This document shows positions 11,826 through 26,256 of a stretch of 64,000 nucleotides of DNA, in pieces. This DNA comes from Catenaria anguillulae PL171 (lineage: Eukaryota > Blastocladiomycota > Blastocladiomycetes > Blastocladiales > Catenariaceae). Location of the stretch: contig MCFL01000002.1 of the NCBI GenBank assembly GCA_002102555.1, positions 744,001 through 808,000 on the forward strand, given 5' to 3'. A model generated the notes under the pieces. It was not told the origin of the DNA and did no database searches. It saw only the letters and a list, made by a program, of their open reading frames with translations. Each line of letters opens with the position of its first letter. Within the stretch, counting starts at the first letter, position 1. Made by a program: the position numbers and the translations under genes.

Positions 11826-12500
11826 GGTCCAAACTCGTCCTCGTACCTGTCGCCTGCGTTGGCGCTGGCAAATCCACCCTTGGCGCACTCCTGAAAACAC
11901 AATTGCCTGACTTGCTTTCTCACGTCCAGAACGATGACATCCGTGTCAAACGCCGCGGCCCAGATAGACGGTGGCCATTCGATGCGCATGTTGTGCGTGC
12001 GCTTGCGAAGCATCCAGTCGTTTTGCGGACAGGAACAACCACACGATCGAGCTACGCATGGAGCTCGTTGAAAGCGTGCGTCAAGCGTATCCTAACGCAA
12101 CGATCGCGTTTGTGGTGTGGCCGTTGCCCGAGGAAGACAGGGACAAGGTGTATGCCGAGGTGTTGCGGAGGATTTACGAGCGGGGCGAACGACACCAGAG
12201 CTTGACGCCTGGAAAAACGTCAGAGTTGGAGCGAGTCGTGGGCCAGTTTGTGTACAAGCGGGATGAGGTGTATGCGGACGAGGTGGCATGGGCGGCGGGC
12301 GAGGCAGCGGGAAGCGGGTCAGCACATTATGTGCGGATGGACGTTTTTGCTGACCCAAGTCACAATGCCAAGGGCTGGTTGGTGCGTTGCGGAAGCTGGA
12401 CTGGGAGAGGCGTGACGAATGGGATCGAGTTGCGATGGAGATGGAAATGGCGGCCAACCAGTCAAGGCCGCCCAAGGGCAGTAACTTGAAGTACGAGTAG
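11826..12500 (+). CDS. tRNA ligase (Trl1-like) kinase/CPDase domain, stand-alone or broken
   Basis: The frame around 11835-12020 encodes a P-loop kinase start (VPVACVGAGKSTLGALL) and HVQNDDIRVK, matching the polynucleotide kinase domain of fungal tRNA ligase Trl1. The reading then moves by one base near 12023 to ADRNNHTIELRMELVESV, and continues with RIYERGERHQSLTPGK and VVGQFVYKRDE. It moves once more near 12372 to LVGALRKLDWERRDEWDRV, ending at TAG 12498-12500. Both shifts fit a base missing from a short T or G run. Trl1 heals and seals tRNA exons after intron removal and splices HAC1 mRNA. The ligase (adenylyltransferase) domain that normally precedes is not found in the roughly 450 bp back to the ALDH7A1 stop. 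It is either absent, encoded elsewhere or lost. The true start is unresolved. Confidence 0.7.
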
Positions 12501-12640
12501 CATACATAGACGCTGACAGCTTCATTGGTGATGGTTTGTCACGGTATCATGCCATTCAGCTGGAATAGTATCCTCGCAAGTTTTCGCTGCCGCTCCTATG
12601 TATGTCAATAGCGCCGCGCTGGGTTGTTGTGCTGGATTGA

Positions 12641-15305
12641 ATGCGTGCGCTGCTGAGCCTCCACAAGACACGCGACTCTGCGACAGACACCCGGCGGCTG
12701 GCCGCCCTGGCCGCCGTCACGGGCTTTGGCCCACACTGCACGAAAGCCGTCGTCGATATTGGTCTGGTATCGCATCCCGTACATACACTCACTCACTCAC
12801 TGACACCACTCGCTGCAATCTCCGCCAACACCACCCCTGACCGATCGCTGTGCCCATTCGCCAATGCTGTCTTCGCCATCCGCGTCACCCTCCCTGCGAC
12901 CCGCCTCTGCCTCTGCCTCTGTGCCGCCGCCCAGGGAGGTCTTGCCCCTGGTGCTGGGCTCGGGAAACAGCGCCTTTGGCCGCCACCCAACCGGTCCACA
13001 CACCAGTCCATACACATGCGCTCGTCCGCGACCCCCATGCCGTCGAATGGCCCCGCCGTCAGCCCGCACGCGCATGTTCGCTCCGCCCTTGATCTCAGTG
13101 AGCGCACATGTGCCAGTGGCGGCGGCGCCAAGGAGCCCGTCATTCGCCTTGGTCCCAGTCCTCGCGCATCTTCACGCCCGACACTGGCTCGCCGTCCGCC
13201 ATTCCTCGATAGTCAGCAACCGGCCCTGGTGCCGGTGCCCAAGATGCCCGCGGGCTCACTTGGCACGGCCACGGCGACGGCCGACGCGGTCATCTTGCCA
13301 CACCATGGCCACCCGCACTGCTCGTCGACCGAGTCTGGATCGCCCCTCGTCGGCGTGGGCATGGGCACGGCGTATCATTGGCATCGGCCCATCGTACTGC
13401 GCGAGCTGGTCTCTTCATTGTCGCCTTCCCCCTCGCCGCGCATTCACCCGCGCCACAACCGCCCACTCATTTCCTGCCGCCGCCACCGCCGACGTCCTTG
13501 CAAGGGCACCCGCTGGCGAACCCAGTCCACGCCCACACGCCGCCGCATCTGCAACATGCGCGACCTCAGCAGCACGCGGTTTCAATGTACCGCCCGCCGC
13601 ATCATCCGCCGCCGCCCTCATTACCGGCAGGTGTTGCTGCAGGCACCCCGACCACCACACGCCCGCCGCCAACCGGAATCTTTGCGCCGACCCCCGCACC
13701 ACTTCCGACATCGTCACCAGCAAATGCGGGCAAATCCAAACCAGCTGGCGTGCGCGCCCGTCACACGGCAACGACTCAGTCACCCTCCAGATCACCAGCT
13801 GCCCATGCTTCGTCATCCGCCGCGCTTCCACTGCCTCCACGTGATGCGGGCGGCCGCTGGCGCCGGAAAGCCGATGTTGCCACATCTGCAGCTCGTCCAG
13901 ACCCATCCCCATACTCGCGCCCGACCACGCAACTGGATCCGCATTCCCACCCGGCCCGCAAGCACATTCCAGCCCTCTCCACCCCCGTAGCCACCGCGAC
14001 CGCCAGCCACATCGGATCACCACCGCTTACACCAACATCCATGCTTGATGCCTCGTTGGCCAAACCAATGCGGTCAACGCGCCCACCTACTGGGTCCCCG
14101 CCGCCAGCCAGATTTTCGACGGCGACGGGCGCAGGTGGCCTCGTTCAATTGCCGCCGACGCACACGCGCGCGCGGACCGTGTCCACGTGCTCGTCGCTCT
14201 CGGACGCGCCACCTGCAGACCGGGCCACAGCCATGCAATCCATGTTGCATCCGACGCCATCAAGTTCGGATGAGCTCACTGACCCGGCCTCGTCGTCACC
14301 CTCATCGGACGCTGACACTGAAGGCGACCGAGACCGCGACATTTCAAGCGACGCGTGCGCCCTGTGTAACCGGCAATCTGTTCCCTCGCCCTCCAAACTG
14401 CCCGCCATCATCTCGCAATCGCCCTTCCCGCAACCCGCCTCATCCGTCGACTCGCCCTCGTCCACGGCCGCGGCATCCACCAAAAAAGCCGTCACCCACT
14501 GGGCCGGATGCGACTTTTGCCCGCGCTGGTACCACTGCGCGTGCCTGGGCGTCCCGCACAGGATCGTGTCCAAGCTGGCCAAGCTCGCGTGTCCCGTGTG
14601 TGCTGCAGAGCACGCGCACGCATCCAAGGTCAAGGAAAAGGAAGCCAAGCGTGTGGCCGACCAGGTTGGCGCGTGGGTCAACAAGTGTATATGGCGCGAA
14701 TGGCCAAGGGGCGGCCGGTGACGCCCGCTTCGGGCAAGGTCAAGGCGACCAAGGCCAAGGCCGCGAAACGCACCCGGCACAGGTCCGATAAGCAGCACAT
14801 GAATGATGCCGGCAGGGACCCAGAACCCGTGGTGGCATACGCCGTGTCTGCGCCCGCAGGGGCCACGGTGTACATGGACCACGGCGCCGCCGACGGCGGG
14901 CCAGACCCGAGATTGGGACAAGGTCATGGCGACGTGATTGCGTTGCCTCCACTGGCGCGGCGCGTGCGTACTAGGAGCGTTGACAAGCGAAAGAAACAGG
15001 GCTCACCGGGCCGGTTTGGGGCCAGGTCGCAGATCCGCGGGCATGCCGTGGATGGGTATGTATCTTTCGAGTCGGGCACGTCGGCGCCCGCGACTGATGT
15101 CGATTCTGGCTCGGGATCCGAGGCGGATACGGATGGGGAATGTGACGACGTAGTAGATGCGGCCAAGGAGGAACTCGGGCAAGGGCAAGGGGATGGCGCC
15201 GAGGTGAGTGAATGCGAGTCGACGTATTCGGGTTCCGTTGCAGCTCGCTCTTCGTTGCGGGCACGGGTTACGATGGCGTGGGTGGCGGTGGGTGTCGTAC
15301 TATGA
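12641..15305 (+). CDS. Large disordered protein with one PHD finger
   Basis: The best-supported part is the frame 13378-14721. A very long Pro/Ser/His-rich disordered stretch is followed by a PHD-type zinc finger near 14352-14620: CALC, then GCDFCPRWYHCACLGV, then CPVC, giving the Cys4-His-Cys3 order. PHD fingers usually read histone H3 tails, so a chromatin role is likely. After NKC at about 14680 the protein-like reading shifts to MARMAKGRPVTPASGKVKAT and runs on through a Lys-rich and then acidic Ser-rich region to about 15305. The 5' part (ATG at 12641, MRALLSLHKTRDSATDTRRL) also changes frame between 12780 and 13430. Exons or indels there are unresolved, so the gene start is tentative. 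Confidence 0.55.
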
Positions 15306-15493
15306 CGCGCATTCGCATCCGCACGGATTTCAGCAATACTCGTCTGCTTTGGCACGCCGGTCACCATCGCGTCAGAGGCCACCGAGGTTGAGTATTCGTG
15401 CCCCGCATCACCTGATGGCTCTCATCCGCTCGCCGCATACCATTCACACCCGGCACTCACATTTCCTTCCGGCACCTCCCGCTCGAAACACTC

Positions 15494-15912
15494 TTGGCAG
15501 CAGCCAACGTGGTTGCCATCACCGATGCGGCCACTTCGGCTCCTTCTTCGTCCATGGATTCAAGTAATCCGCTAGCATCGCTCGCCAGCGTCGCATCCAT
15601 GATGCTCCTGGGCGACGACCATCAAGAAATCAAGTCCGAGCCCTCTGGCCACGCACCGAGCGATGATACGTCGCGCAACAAGCTCTTGATTCTCGCCGAC
15701 TCCGCTGGGCGTCCAGTTTGGCGCTCGGTGGACCGCCAGCGTCGCCGACGTCGTGTGATGCCACCACAGATTGTGCAACAACGGGCCAGGTTGCCGCGCA
15801 TTTGCCTCCGACGCCAGTGTCTGCGAGCGAGTGTGATGCAGGCCCGAGTGGGGCTGATGAGGCCAGCGGGCGGCCGGACTCAAGCGTCCTCGGGATGATG
15901 ACGGAGAGGTAG
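15494..15912 (+). CDS. Small acidic, disordered coding segment
   Basis: The frame encodes LAAANVVAITDAATSAPSSS followed by LASVASMMLLGDDHQEIKSE. Near 15717 it passes to the frame LALGGPPASPTSCDATTDC and ends at TGA 15910-15912. Composition resembles the acidic tail of the PHD-finger gene 190 bp upstream, so this may be its last exon. A separate small gene is the alternative. No domain is recognised. Confidence 0.3.
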
Positions 15913-16924
15913 AAGGTGTTGCGTGTTCGATGATTGTGCATGCGGATGTCAAGAAGTTGAAGACGTGTGATGCCGAAGCCATTCGAGTTTGGAGCGGATG
16001 CACATGGCAAGTATGCCACCAACGTCGTTGTAAGAGTCGCTTTATCAACCATTCTTCTCTTTTTTTTTCGCTTCTGTTTGCACTCGTCTCTCCCTTTTGG
16101 CTTCGACTTGTTTTGTTTTGTTTCCCATTCCATGTACCCATGACTACCCATTTATTATCCAATCTCCCGCAGCCCGCCCTCCTCCTTCCTGGTCCCTTCC
16201 ATTCACTTTGTTGTCTGGCACCGTTCCTTTCCTCTGACTTGGAACGCCGACTTATCGACGCATATACACTCTTTTCTTCTTATTTGACCTGATTAGCGCC
16301 TTAATCGGCCCGGTGGTGTCATTCTCATACGGTCATCATCAGCGCCGACTTCCTTTAATATTGTTCTCGGATTTTGGTCTTGTTTTGTTCGTTTATGACG
16401 GGGAATGCATGCATGGACCACCTCAGCGACTTGTCACAGCACAGCAAGGCTGAGAAGCAATGTAGAAAACATGACCAACAATGGAAGAACAAGACGAATC
16501 GCCGAGCCTTCCAAGATCGCTCCTCATCGACTTGACTGTTTCTTCGCATCAGTCCATGACATTCCTGCCCTTTCCTCACGCTTCTCTACGCTCTTCAATC
16601 AATGCTTCTTTCACGCATCGTGAATTGTGGAATCAACAACCGGTAGCACATGCGACCAATAAACCGTCTCCAGTGTGCCTCGGCTCGTCATCCGCCCACC
16701 CTCGGCTGCCTTTGGCCGAATCCTTCATCAACAGTACGAAATCGCCAACCCTTTTCCAACTCGTTCGCACTCTTGCGATCCGACAGCAGATATAACTGCA
16801 AGAGAGGTGCAGGTATCCTAACTAACCCATTTGTCTACTTCCCGATCCGTTACGTACTATTTGCCCACCATAGACTCGACACGATCCCCATCATAGACTC
16901 GACACGATAAACACTGCAATCAGC
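15913..16924. other. Intergenic region, probable ENA promoter
   Basis: About 1 kb, T/C-rich, without a supported gene. Pyrimidine runs at 16045-16220 and the repeated segment 'atagactcgacacgat' (about 16871 and 16893) are the only structure noticed. The region probably holds the promoter and leader of the ENA pump. Confidence 0.4.
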
Positions 16925-20122
<3,198 letters not shown>

Positions 20123-20402
20123 GTTTCCAGTTGTGTTTGTTGGTTGGAAACCGTGGACTACTAGATTGCTTGATATGCTTTCATTCCTCGTATGTATGCT
20201 ACTGTCATCTCTCGTTTGTCATGGAAATCCATGCGAACAGCGAGCTGTGAGGGCATTGCTATGCCATTATGTGAAACATTGACTAAATACAAAGCGTGAC
20301 ATCGATACGATACATTGATACTCGACGCCACAACCGACATGATGCTCAAAAGTTGAAGCAATGTACTTTGACGTCAAGGCTTCGCATGAATGTCACCGAG
20401 CC

Positions 20403-23400
20403 ATGAGAGCCCACACTCCCACGAAATTCTTGCTCTGGCCGACAGTGGCGGCAACGATTGTGCTTCTCGCGTCCATCGAGCCGCTTGTCGCCGCGCTTTC
20501 AGTTCGCTTCATCGTCACCGAGCCCCGTACGCATGCATGCTGCATGGATATTTACCAAACAATAGCGTAATGACTTCGCAATGTTCGTTTTCTCGTACAG
20601 CCGGAACAAACCCCTACGACATTCTCGGATTGCGCGGATGTAATCAAGTCGCCCAGGCGGACAGTTCGGTTCAGTGTTTAGCGTCCGAGGTGAGCATGAC
20701 CCTACCACTTTCCTTCATTGAGTCTGAGATTCAGAGAGTTTCCGGTATGGAGCCATGTGCTCGCCATTGATGATTCGCCCCACCTGACACCGACCTTGTC
20801 ATGCTTTAGCCCAGGACGACGTCGTTGTCGCGCTTGGTCACGGGTATTCCCCGGCGCTTGCCAACCTTGCAACCCAGTTCCCAGCAAAGTCCTACGTATC
20901 TATAGACCAGGCAATTGAGCCTCCACGCAACAACACCATCGGTCTATCCTTTGCAGAAGAACACGCTGGATTCCAAGCGGGTGCGCTCGCCGGATTGTTC
21001 ACGCGCGGCCGGCGAGTGGGTGTGATTGGCGGTCTACCCGTTACGTACGTCCATCTCTACAACCCCACTCGATTGAATCGGCAGTCGACGACGTCATCAG
21101 CTAACATTTGGGACTCTTCAATAGGCCAGGTATGTAACAGTCTTCGATTCTGTCCTGAGCGTCTTCAGGCATCACGTAATTTTGACCAGAAGACCTTCTC
21201 CTCGCTATCCAGTTCTCAAATTTGTCAACTCGTACCTGGCTGGCGTTCAACACGTTTGTCCAACGTGTGAAGTCCACGTTGAAGCCATTCCGACATTTAG
21301 CAACGTGACGGCCGGCCGACAAGCAGCGATTTCTCTTCTTTCACAGGGAGCAGATGTCGTCTTCAACGCAGCGGGCGCGGCGGGGGGCGGCGGCATCTTG
21401 GAAGCAGCTCAACGTGGGGCATTTGTGATTGGCGTTGACCTGGACGAGTCCCAATTCACGTTCCGCAATCAGCCCGCACAGGTCACGGACAGGCTACTCA
21501 GCAGTGCCATCAAGCGTACTGATCTGGCCGTCAAAACCGCTTTGGAAAGCATACGTCTCGGAAAGAGAGGATTCAACCGAGTATTGGATTCGACCACAGG
21601 TGCGCAGGCTTCTGTAGACTGCCGTCGCGCAAGTGATACTCATCATACGGCATGTGAATATGCCAGGCGGAGTTGGTCTCTTGCAGCCTTTTGTCAGTTC
21701 TCCGACTCGCAATTTCACCGAACCTGTCAATGTCGCCATTCGGTCCGCCTCATCATTGGATGGCTGTCCGACAGCGACTCGCTGGACGCGACAAGAAATT
21801 CTCGAAAAGATTGAATTGGGCTTCAATCGGGCACCTTAACTCCAGGCATTTCGCCCCAATCCGGCTTTTTCGAGTCGCTCATTGCCCCCGCGAACCGGAG
21901 CTGGTACGATGTCACGCCATTTGGGAGCCGGATGATGGTCCAGCCCAATATGCAAGGGCATTCGGCAGTGGACATGGATTGAACCGCATTCTAGCATGGG
22001 GCGGGCAAACCCGATTTGGCGAGTATCCGAACCCAGTCATGATTCTTGACTTTGACCCCTTTACGTGGCGAACCATTCAACCGCGTGGATCGGGCCCGGT
22101 TCCAAACGGTCGCATGTTCTTTGCCATGGGCTATGATTCCGCGTCAAAGGCGCTCTTTGTCTACGGCGGACAGGATGATTCGGGTGTACTCCGAGACATG
22201 TGGGCCTTTGACATGACCACATTCGAATGGTCGCTCTTGCCATTACCTCATCGTCTTTGGGGCAGCAAGAGGCCCATCCAGGAAACCGGACCAACGTTGC
22301 ACACGCCATTATTGACCGCACATTGTACGTCTTTGGCGGAATTCGTCCCAACTATGTTGTTCTAGGCGATCTGTGGGCATTCAACATGGCGACGCGCACG
22401 TGGACCCGCATCGAAACATCTGGCACGCAGCCGGGCGCTCTGCAACACGCAACCATGGTTGCGAACGGAACTGCATCTCTCATTGTGTTTGGCGGCACAG
22501 ACGCCCGCGGCGTCCACTCCAACGGGCTGTTTTCGCTCGACCTACAAACGCGCACTTGGACACAACACCAGCCGCTCACTACCCGGCTGGGCGCCCCAGC
22601 GCGCTTGCCAGCACTCGAACGAGTCCGCGGCGTCAAGATTGACGCACGACGTGTGCTGTTTGCTGGTGGCATCGGGCCCGATGGCAGCACAAACGCCACC
22701 TACGCCTGGAAGCTTGATGAAAACGTCTGGTCACGCAGTGCATACACGGACATGCCGTCGGCTCTCCATTCCCACGCGCTCGTGTCTTGAATCAAGCTGC
22801 ATATGCAGACGCGTGTAAGCGGGAGGTTGCACTGGCGCCGGAGCGTATGTGGATGATTTGTGAGCCGCAAAAGCATCCGATTGTGTTGGCTTGTCTGGAA
22901 TGGCTAGTCGCGCCGCAGCATATGGTGGCGTGTTGATTCTGCCGCGAACCCAGAGCCACTGCCGCCGCCGATTGGCATGTTGGACGATGGCGCAAAGATG
23001 GCCGTGACGGTTCTATGTGCGTTGGGAATAGTGCTGGATTTGGCGGCGGTTGTGTTCTTGAGCAAGTATTGGAAGCATCCAGTCGTGCGGGCTGCGCATC
23101 CAGGGTATTCCGTGTGGGTTGCGGTGGGTGGTATGCTGGCGCATATCGGGATCGTTGCAAGTACGTGGGAGGTGGATAGCCGCAATGCGATGCAGTTGAC
23201 TGCATTCGTGGTTGGTGCTGGGTTTAGTTTGATGACGGCCTCAGTAACTGCAAAGTCGTACATGGTATACAGGTCCGGCTCCCTTGCCTCTGCCCAGCCG
23301 CATCATGTTTTGCATGTTGCTGACGCTTCTCGATTTGCCATTAAGTGTTTTACGCATGATCAAGCAGACGGCAGCGACTTTCCCATCAGTCATTGCCTCG

Positions 23401-24044
23401 CCCTTGGCTCTTCAATGCGGCCTCGTCGCGTTGTGGTTCTCTTTGACCAAACCCCTGTCATGACTGTCAACGTCCAAGGTACTCTGTGGGCTATTCGGTC
23501 GCGTGACAATAACTGGATGGCCCTGAGCGCAGTGCCAGTCTTTTCCATGGTAATTTTCGGCCTTTTCTATGCGTACAAGAATCGCCACGTACAGTCACGT
23601 TACAACGAGTCGCAGTACCTCATGCTCGCCAGTGGACTCATGGCGACCAGTTTTGTCCTGCTGGTTCCCATCACGTTGCTTCTGGAATCGCCGCTCATCC
23701 AGTATCTCTTGACCAGTCTGATCATCATCTTAACCATGGGTGTCCAAATCGTCTACTTTGGACCCAAAGTGCAACTCGTGCTGTTCGGTACATCCGCTTT
23801 GCGTGGCGAATCTCGGACGCCCGCGTTTGGCCGCGATGTGAGCGGCGGCATGGCAACATCCGTCATGAAGTGCAAAATGTGTCGGCAGGACTTTACGGAC
23901 GAAGGCGTGTATCTTTCTGCCCGCGATAATGTTGGTCCGCCGTTGCCACAGCCACGCCTGCTGGCGCTGTGGGGAAGCGTACAGGCGCGAACGCTGCGCC
24001 GCAAGTCGCGATTGCGAGTGCTGACGTGGATGGGGCAAAAGTAG
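20403..24044 (+). CDS. Class C GPCR with BMP/PnrA-type binding domain and Kelch repeats
   Basis: A signal peptide (ATG 20403, LLWPTVAATIVLLASI) opens the gene. Exons 20403-20526, 20601-20744 and 20810-21044 and then 21213-21599 encode a bacterial BMP/PnrA-like binding protein: DDVVVALGHGYSPALANLAT, FAEEHAGFQAGALAGLF, VGVIGG, FVNSYLAGV and QGADVVFNAAGAAGGGGILE, then FVIGVDLDESQF. From about 21930 to 22790 there are Kelch repeats (LNRILAWGGQTRFG, ALFVYGGQDDSGVLRDMWAF, RTLYVFGGIRPNYVVLGDLW, SLIVFGGTDARGVHSNGLF). From 22977 follows a class C seven-helix domain: SKYWKHPVVRAAHPGYSVWV, LVALWFSLTKPLS, GTLWAIRSRDNNWMALSAVP, then RYNESQYLMLASG. Dictyostelium Grl receptors also join a BMP-like ectodomain to class C helices, but the inserted Kelch propeller is unusual. 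Small indels break the frame near 21838, 21965, 22240, 22787, 22925, 23290 and 23460. Joins are inferred. The C-tail may run past 24044 in another frame. Confidence 0.75.
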
Positions 24045-24495
24045 AATCTGTGGCATGTTTCTGCGTCTGTTCACGTTGTGGTGACTTGTGGAACAGTATT
24101 CGTACACACTGCTTTTGTGACATGACACAAATCCCGCCCCAAAAAGAAAGAATACGTGGTGGGCAACCTTATGTACAATAAAACAGGGAGCGGACACCAA
24201 AGCAGGCCAGCACAGCACACAATCGATGGGGGGGAGATAGAATCGGCAATCAAACGTGGAAAAATGAAGGACGAGGACGATACAAGTCAGTGAAAAGAGA
24301 CAAACAAAAAGGAAAGTGCAAGCTAGCAGGAAACAGACGAGGCAAACCCACGGCGCGACCGACTGCGTCTGCGCGGTGGAAATTGGAATGGTTGAACAGG
24401 AACAAAAAGTCGGAAGAAGAAAAGAAGGAATACATAAGAGGAAACACAATTGATCGAGGGATCAACCCGCCATCAAATGATTGAGGCCAGCGTTC
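24045..24495. other. Convergent 3' flanks, no gene recognised
   Basis: Lies between the ends of the receptor gene and the minus-strand TBP gene. A-rich on the plus strand from 24140. It may contain the rest of the receptor C-tail in a shifted frame to about 24120. Confidence 0.4.
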
Positions 24496-25619
24496 CTAGA
24501 CCGTCTTCTTGAATTCCGTCAACACAGGGTAAATTCGCTCAAACGCTTGATAAATCTCCTCGCGGACCTTGGCACCGGTCAATACAATCTTTCCCGAGAC
24601 AAAGATGAGGAGAACGATTTTCGGATTCACCATGCGGTAAATGAGGCCAGGGAACAGCTCGGGTTCATACTATCGCAGAAACGTCACGTCGGATGAGCGT
24701 TCATTGAAAACATAGGAAAGAGTGGCGATCGGTGACGTACGCTTGAGAACTGACCGTGAGCGAAAGCAAGGCCTTCAAGACGAATAGGAAACTTCACGTC
24801 GCATGAACCGACAATGTTTTGAATCTTGAACTCGGAAAACTTTGCTTTAAATCCGAGCTTTTGGATGATGCGGGCGTACTTGCGGGCGGCAAGTTTGGAT
24901 TGCTCCTCTGATTTAGCACCAGTGACGACCATTTTACCAGATGCAAAGATGAGGGCGGTGGTTTTGGGCTCGCGAATGCGCATGATAACGGCAGCAAATC
25001 GCTGTCGGAGAAGGAGTCAAGGAAATGTTAGGGGGTACATCAATCGGCAGAGAAGTGGGTCAATGAAGAAAAAACGAACCTTGGGGTTGTACTCGGCGTT
25101 GCGGGCATGAAGGGCAATGTTCTTGAGATCAAGCTTGCACTCCAAGTTGACTGTGGCGACAATATTTCTGCACAAACATGGCGCATCAAGCGTGTAAGTG
25201 CCAAAAGACATAATCCACGTAGCAGCGCATGCCCGTGCATGGGCAACAACATACTGAAGCACGGGAACGATGCCTGAAGGATGCAACTCCCTGTCGACCT
25301 CCTCCTCCTCTTGCTCTTCTGCTTGGGCACTGGCATCCGCACCAGCCGTCGCCGACGAGCCTGCGGCCGCATCTGCGCCTGATGACGACGCAGCTGCCCC
25401 ACCAATGAGCGAATCCATGTCCATTCCAGGCAAGCCTGTGAGGCCGGGGATATCGAGCGCCATCGGATTGACCGAGGCCGAGGCGCGGGCACCTGTCGCC
25501 TGCAACGTTGGTGCGGCACCCGCCAGGAAGGACATGTCCATGGCCGGAGCAGGAGCGGGCGCCGCGGGGGCTGCGGTGCTGGAGGAGGCCGCGCCAGTGG
25601 ACTGTTGCGACGACGACAT
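24496..25619 (-). CDS. TBP: TATA-box binding protein
   Basis: Four exons on the minus strand (25255-25619, 25080-25167, 24741-25001, 24496-24669) join in phase to 295 residues. The C-terminal saddle domain has both direct repeats. The first is [60 protein letters not shown]. The second is [60 protein letters not shown]. The N-terminal 120 residues are Ala/Ser-rich and then acidic ([11 protein letters not shown]). The protein nucleates pre-initiation complexes of all three RNA polymerases. The longer N-terminal region is typical of lineage-specific TBP extensions. It is divergently arranged with the acidic-repeat gene at 26257. Confidence 0.97.
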
Positions 25620-26256
25620 GGTCGATAGTGCTGGCTAAGGTATGTTGGAACGAGGTCTGGTGGCCGGGTGACGGCAGCTTTTGGTTGAGACGACTGAAGC
25701 GGAAACTGGGAGATGTGTCTTTGAAAGACGTGGATGAGGGGTTGTCTTGCCAGGCGAAGTGTGCGGTGGCAAAAGAGCGAGCTGGCGCGCCGCCGGGGTA
25801 ATGCGTGCAAATGGAATCGGGTAGCGGCTGGTTCCGTTGCCGAGGGTCAAGTCCAAGCTCAGAGTTTGCAGTGTAACCGATGCATGGGCACTAACTCTGC
25901 AAAGAATTGCGCTCCACAGTATAATAGATATGTATGTGCGGGACTGTCAAGTCAGATCGGCGGCCCCGGCCACGTTCCACGGCCATTCTAGAAAAATCAG
26001 TAGTTGACGATCATCATGAATTGAATGACTTGTGACGTTTCCCACGCTCCCGCTGCAAAACCAACTCGTCATCAGTAAACGTTCGACCGACGCACGACCT
26101 TGGTCTCAGCCCGCCAGACTGGCACCTGCCACCCCACGCAAACCTCGCGCAACTCGCCCACTCACCTCATCGGCCACACAAACCGACTGGACGCTCTCTG
26201 TTCCCACCCTCCCATCAACCAACAGCCAACAACCACCACTAAGCCCGAAAGATAAT
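25620..26256. other. Divergent promoter region between TBP and the acidic-repeat gene
   Basis: About 640 bp between two divergent starts, with no supported gene. The last 120 bases before 26257 are C/A-rich, like other leaders in this window. Confidence 0.45.

Noticed and set aside
22061-22351. Minus-strand frames across the Kelch region
   Set aside because: They oppose the Kelch blades, which carry clear VFGG/VYGG signatures on the plus strand.
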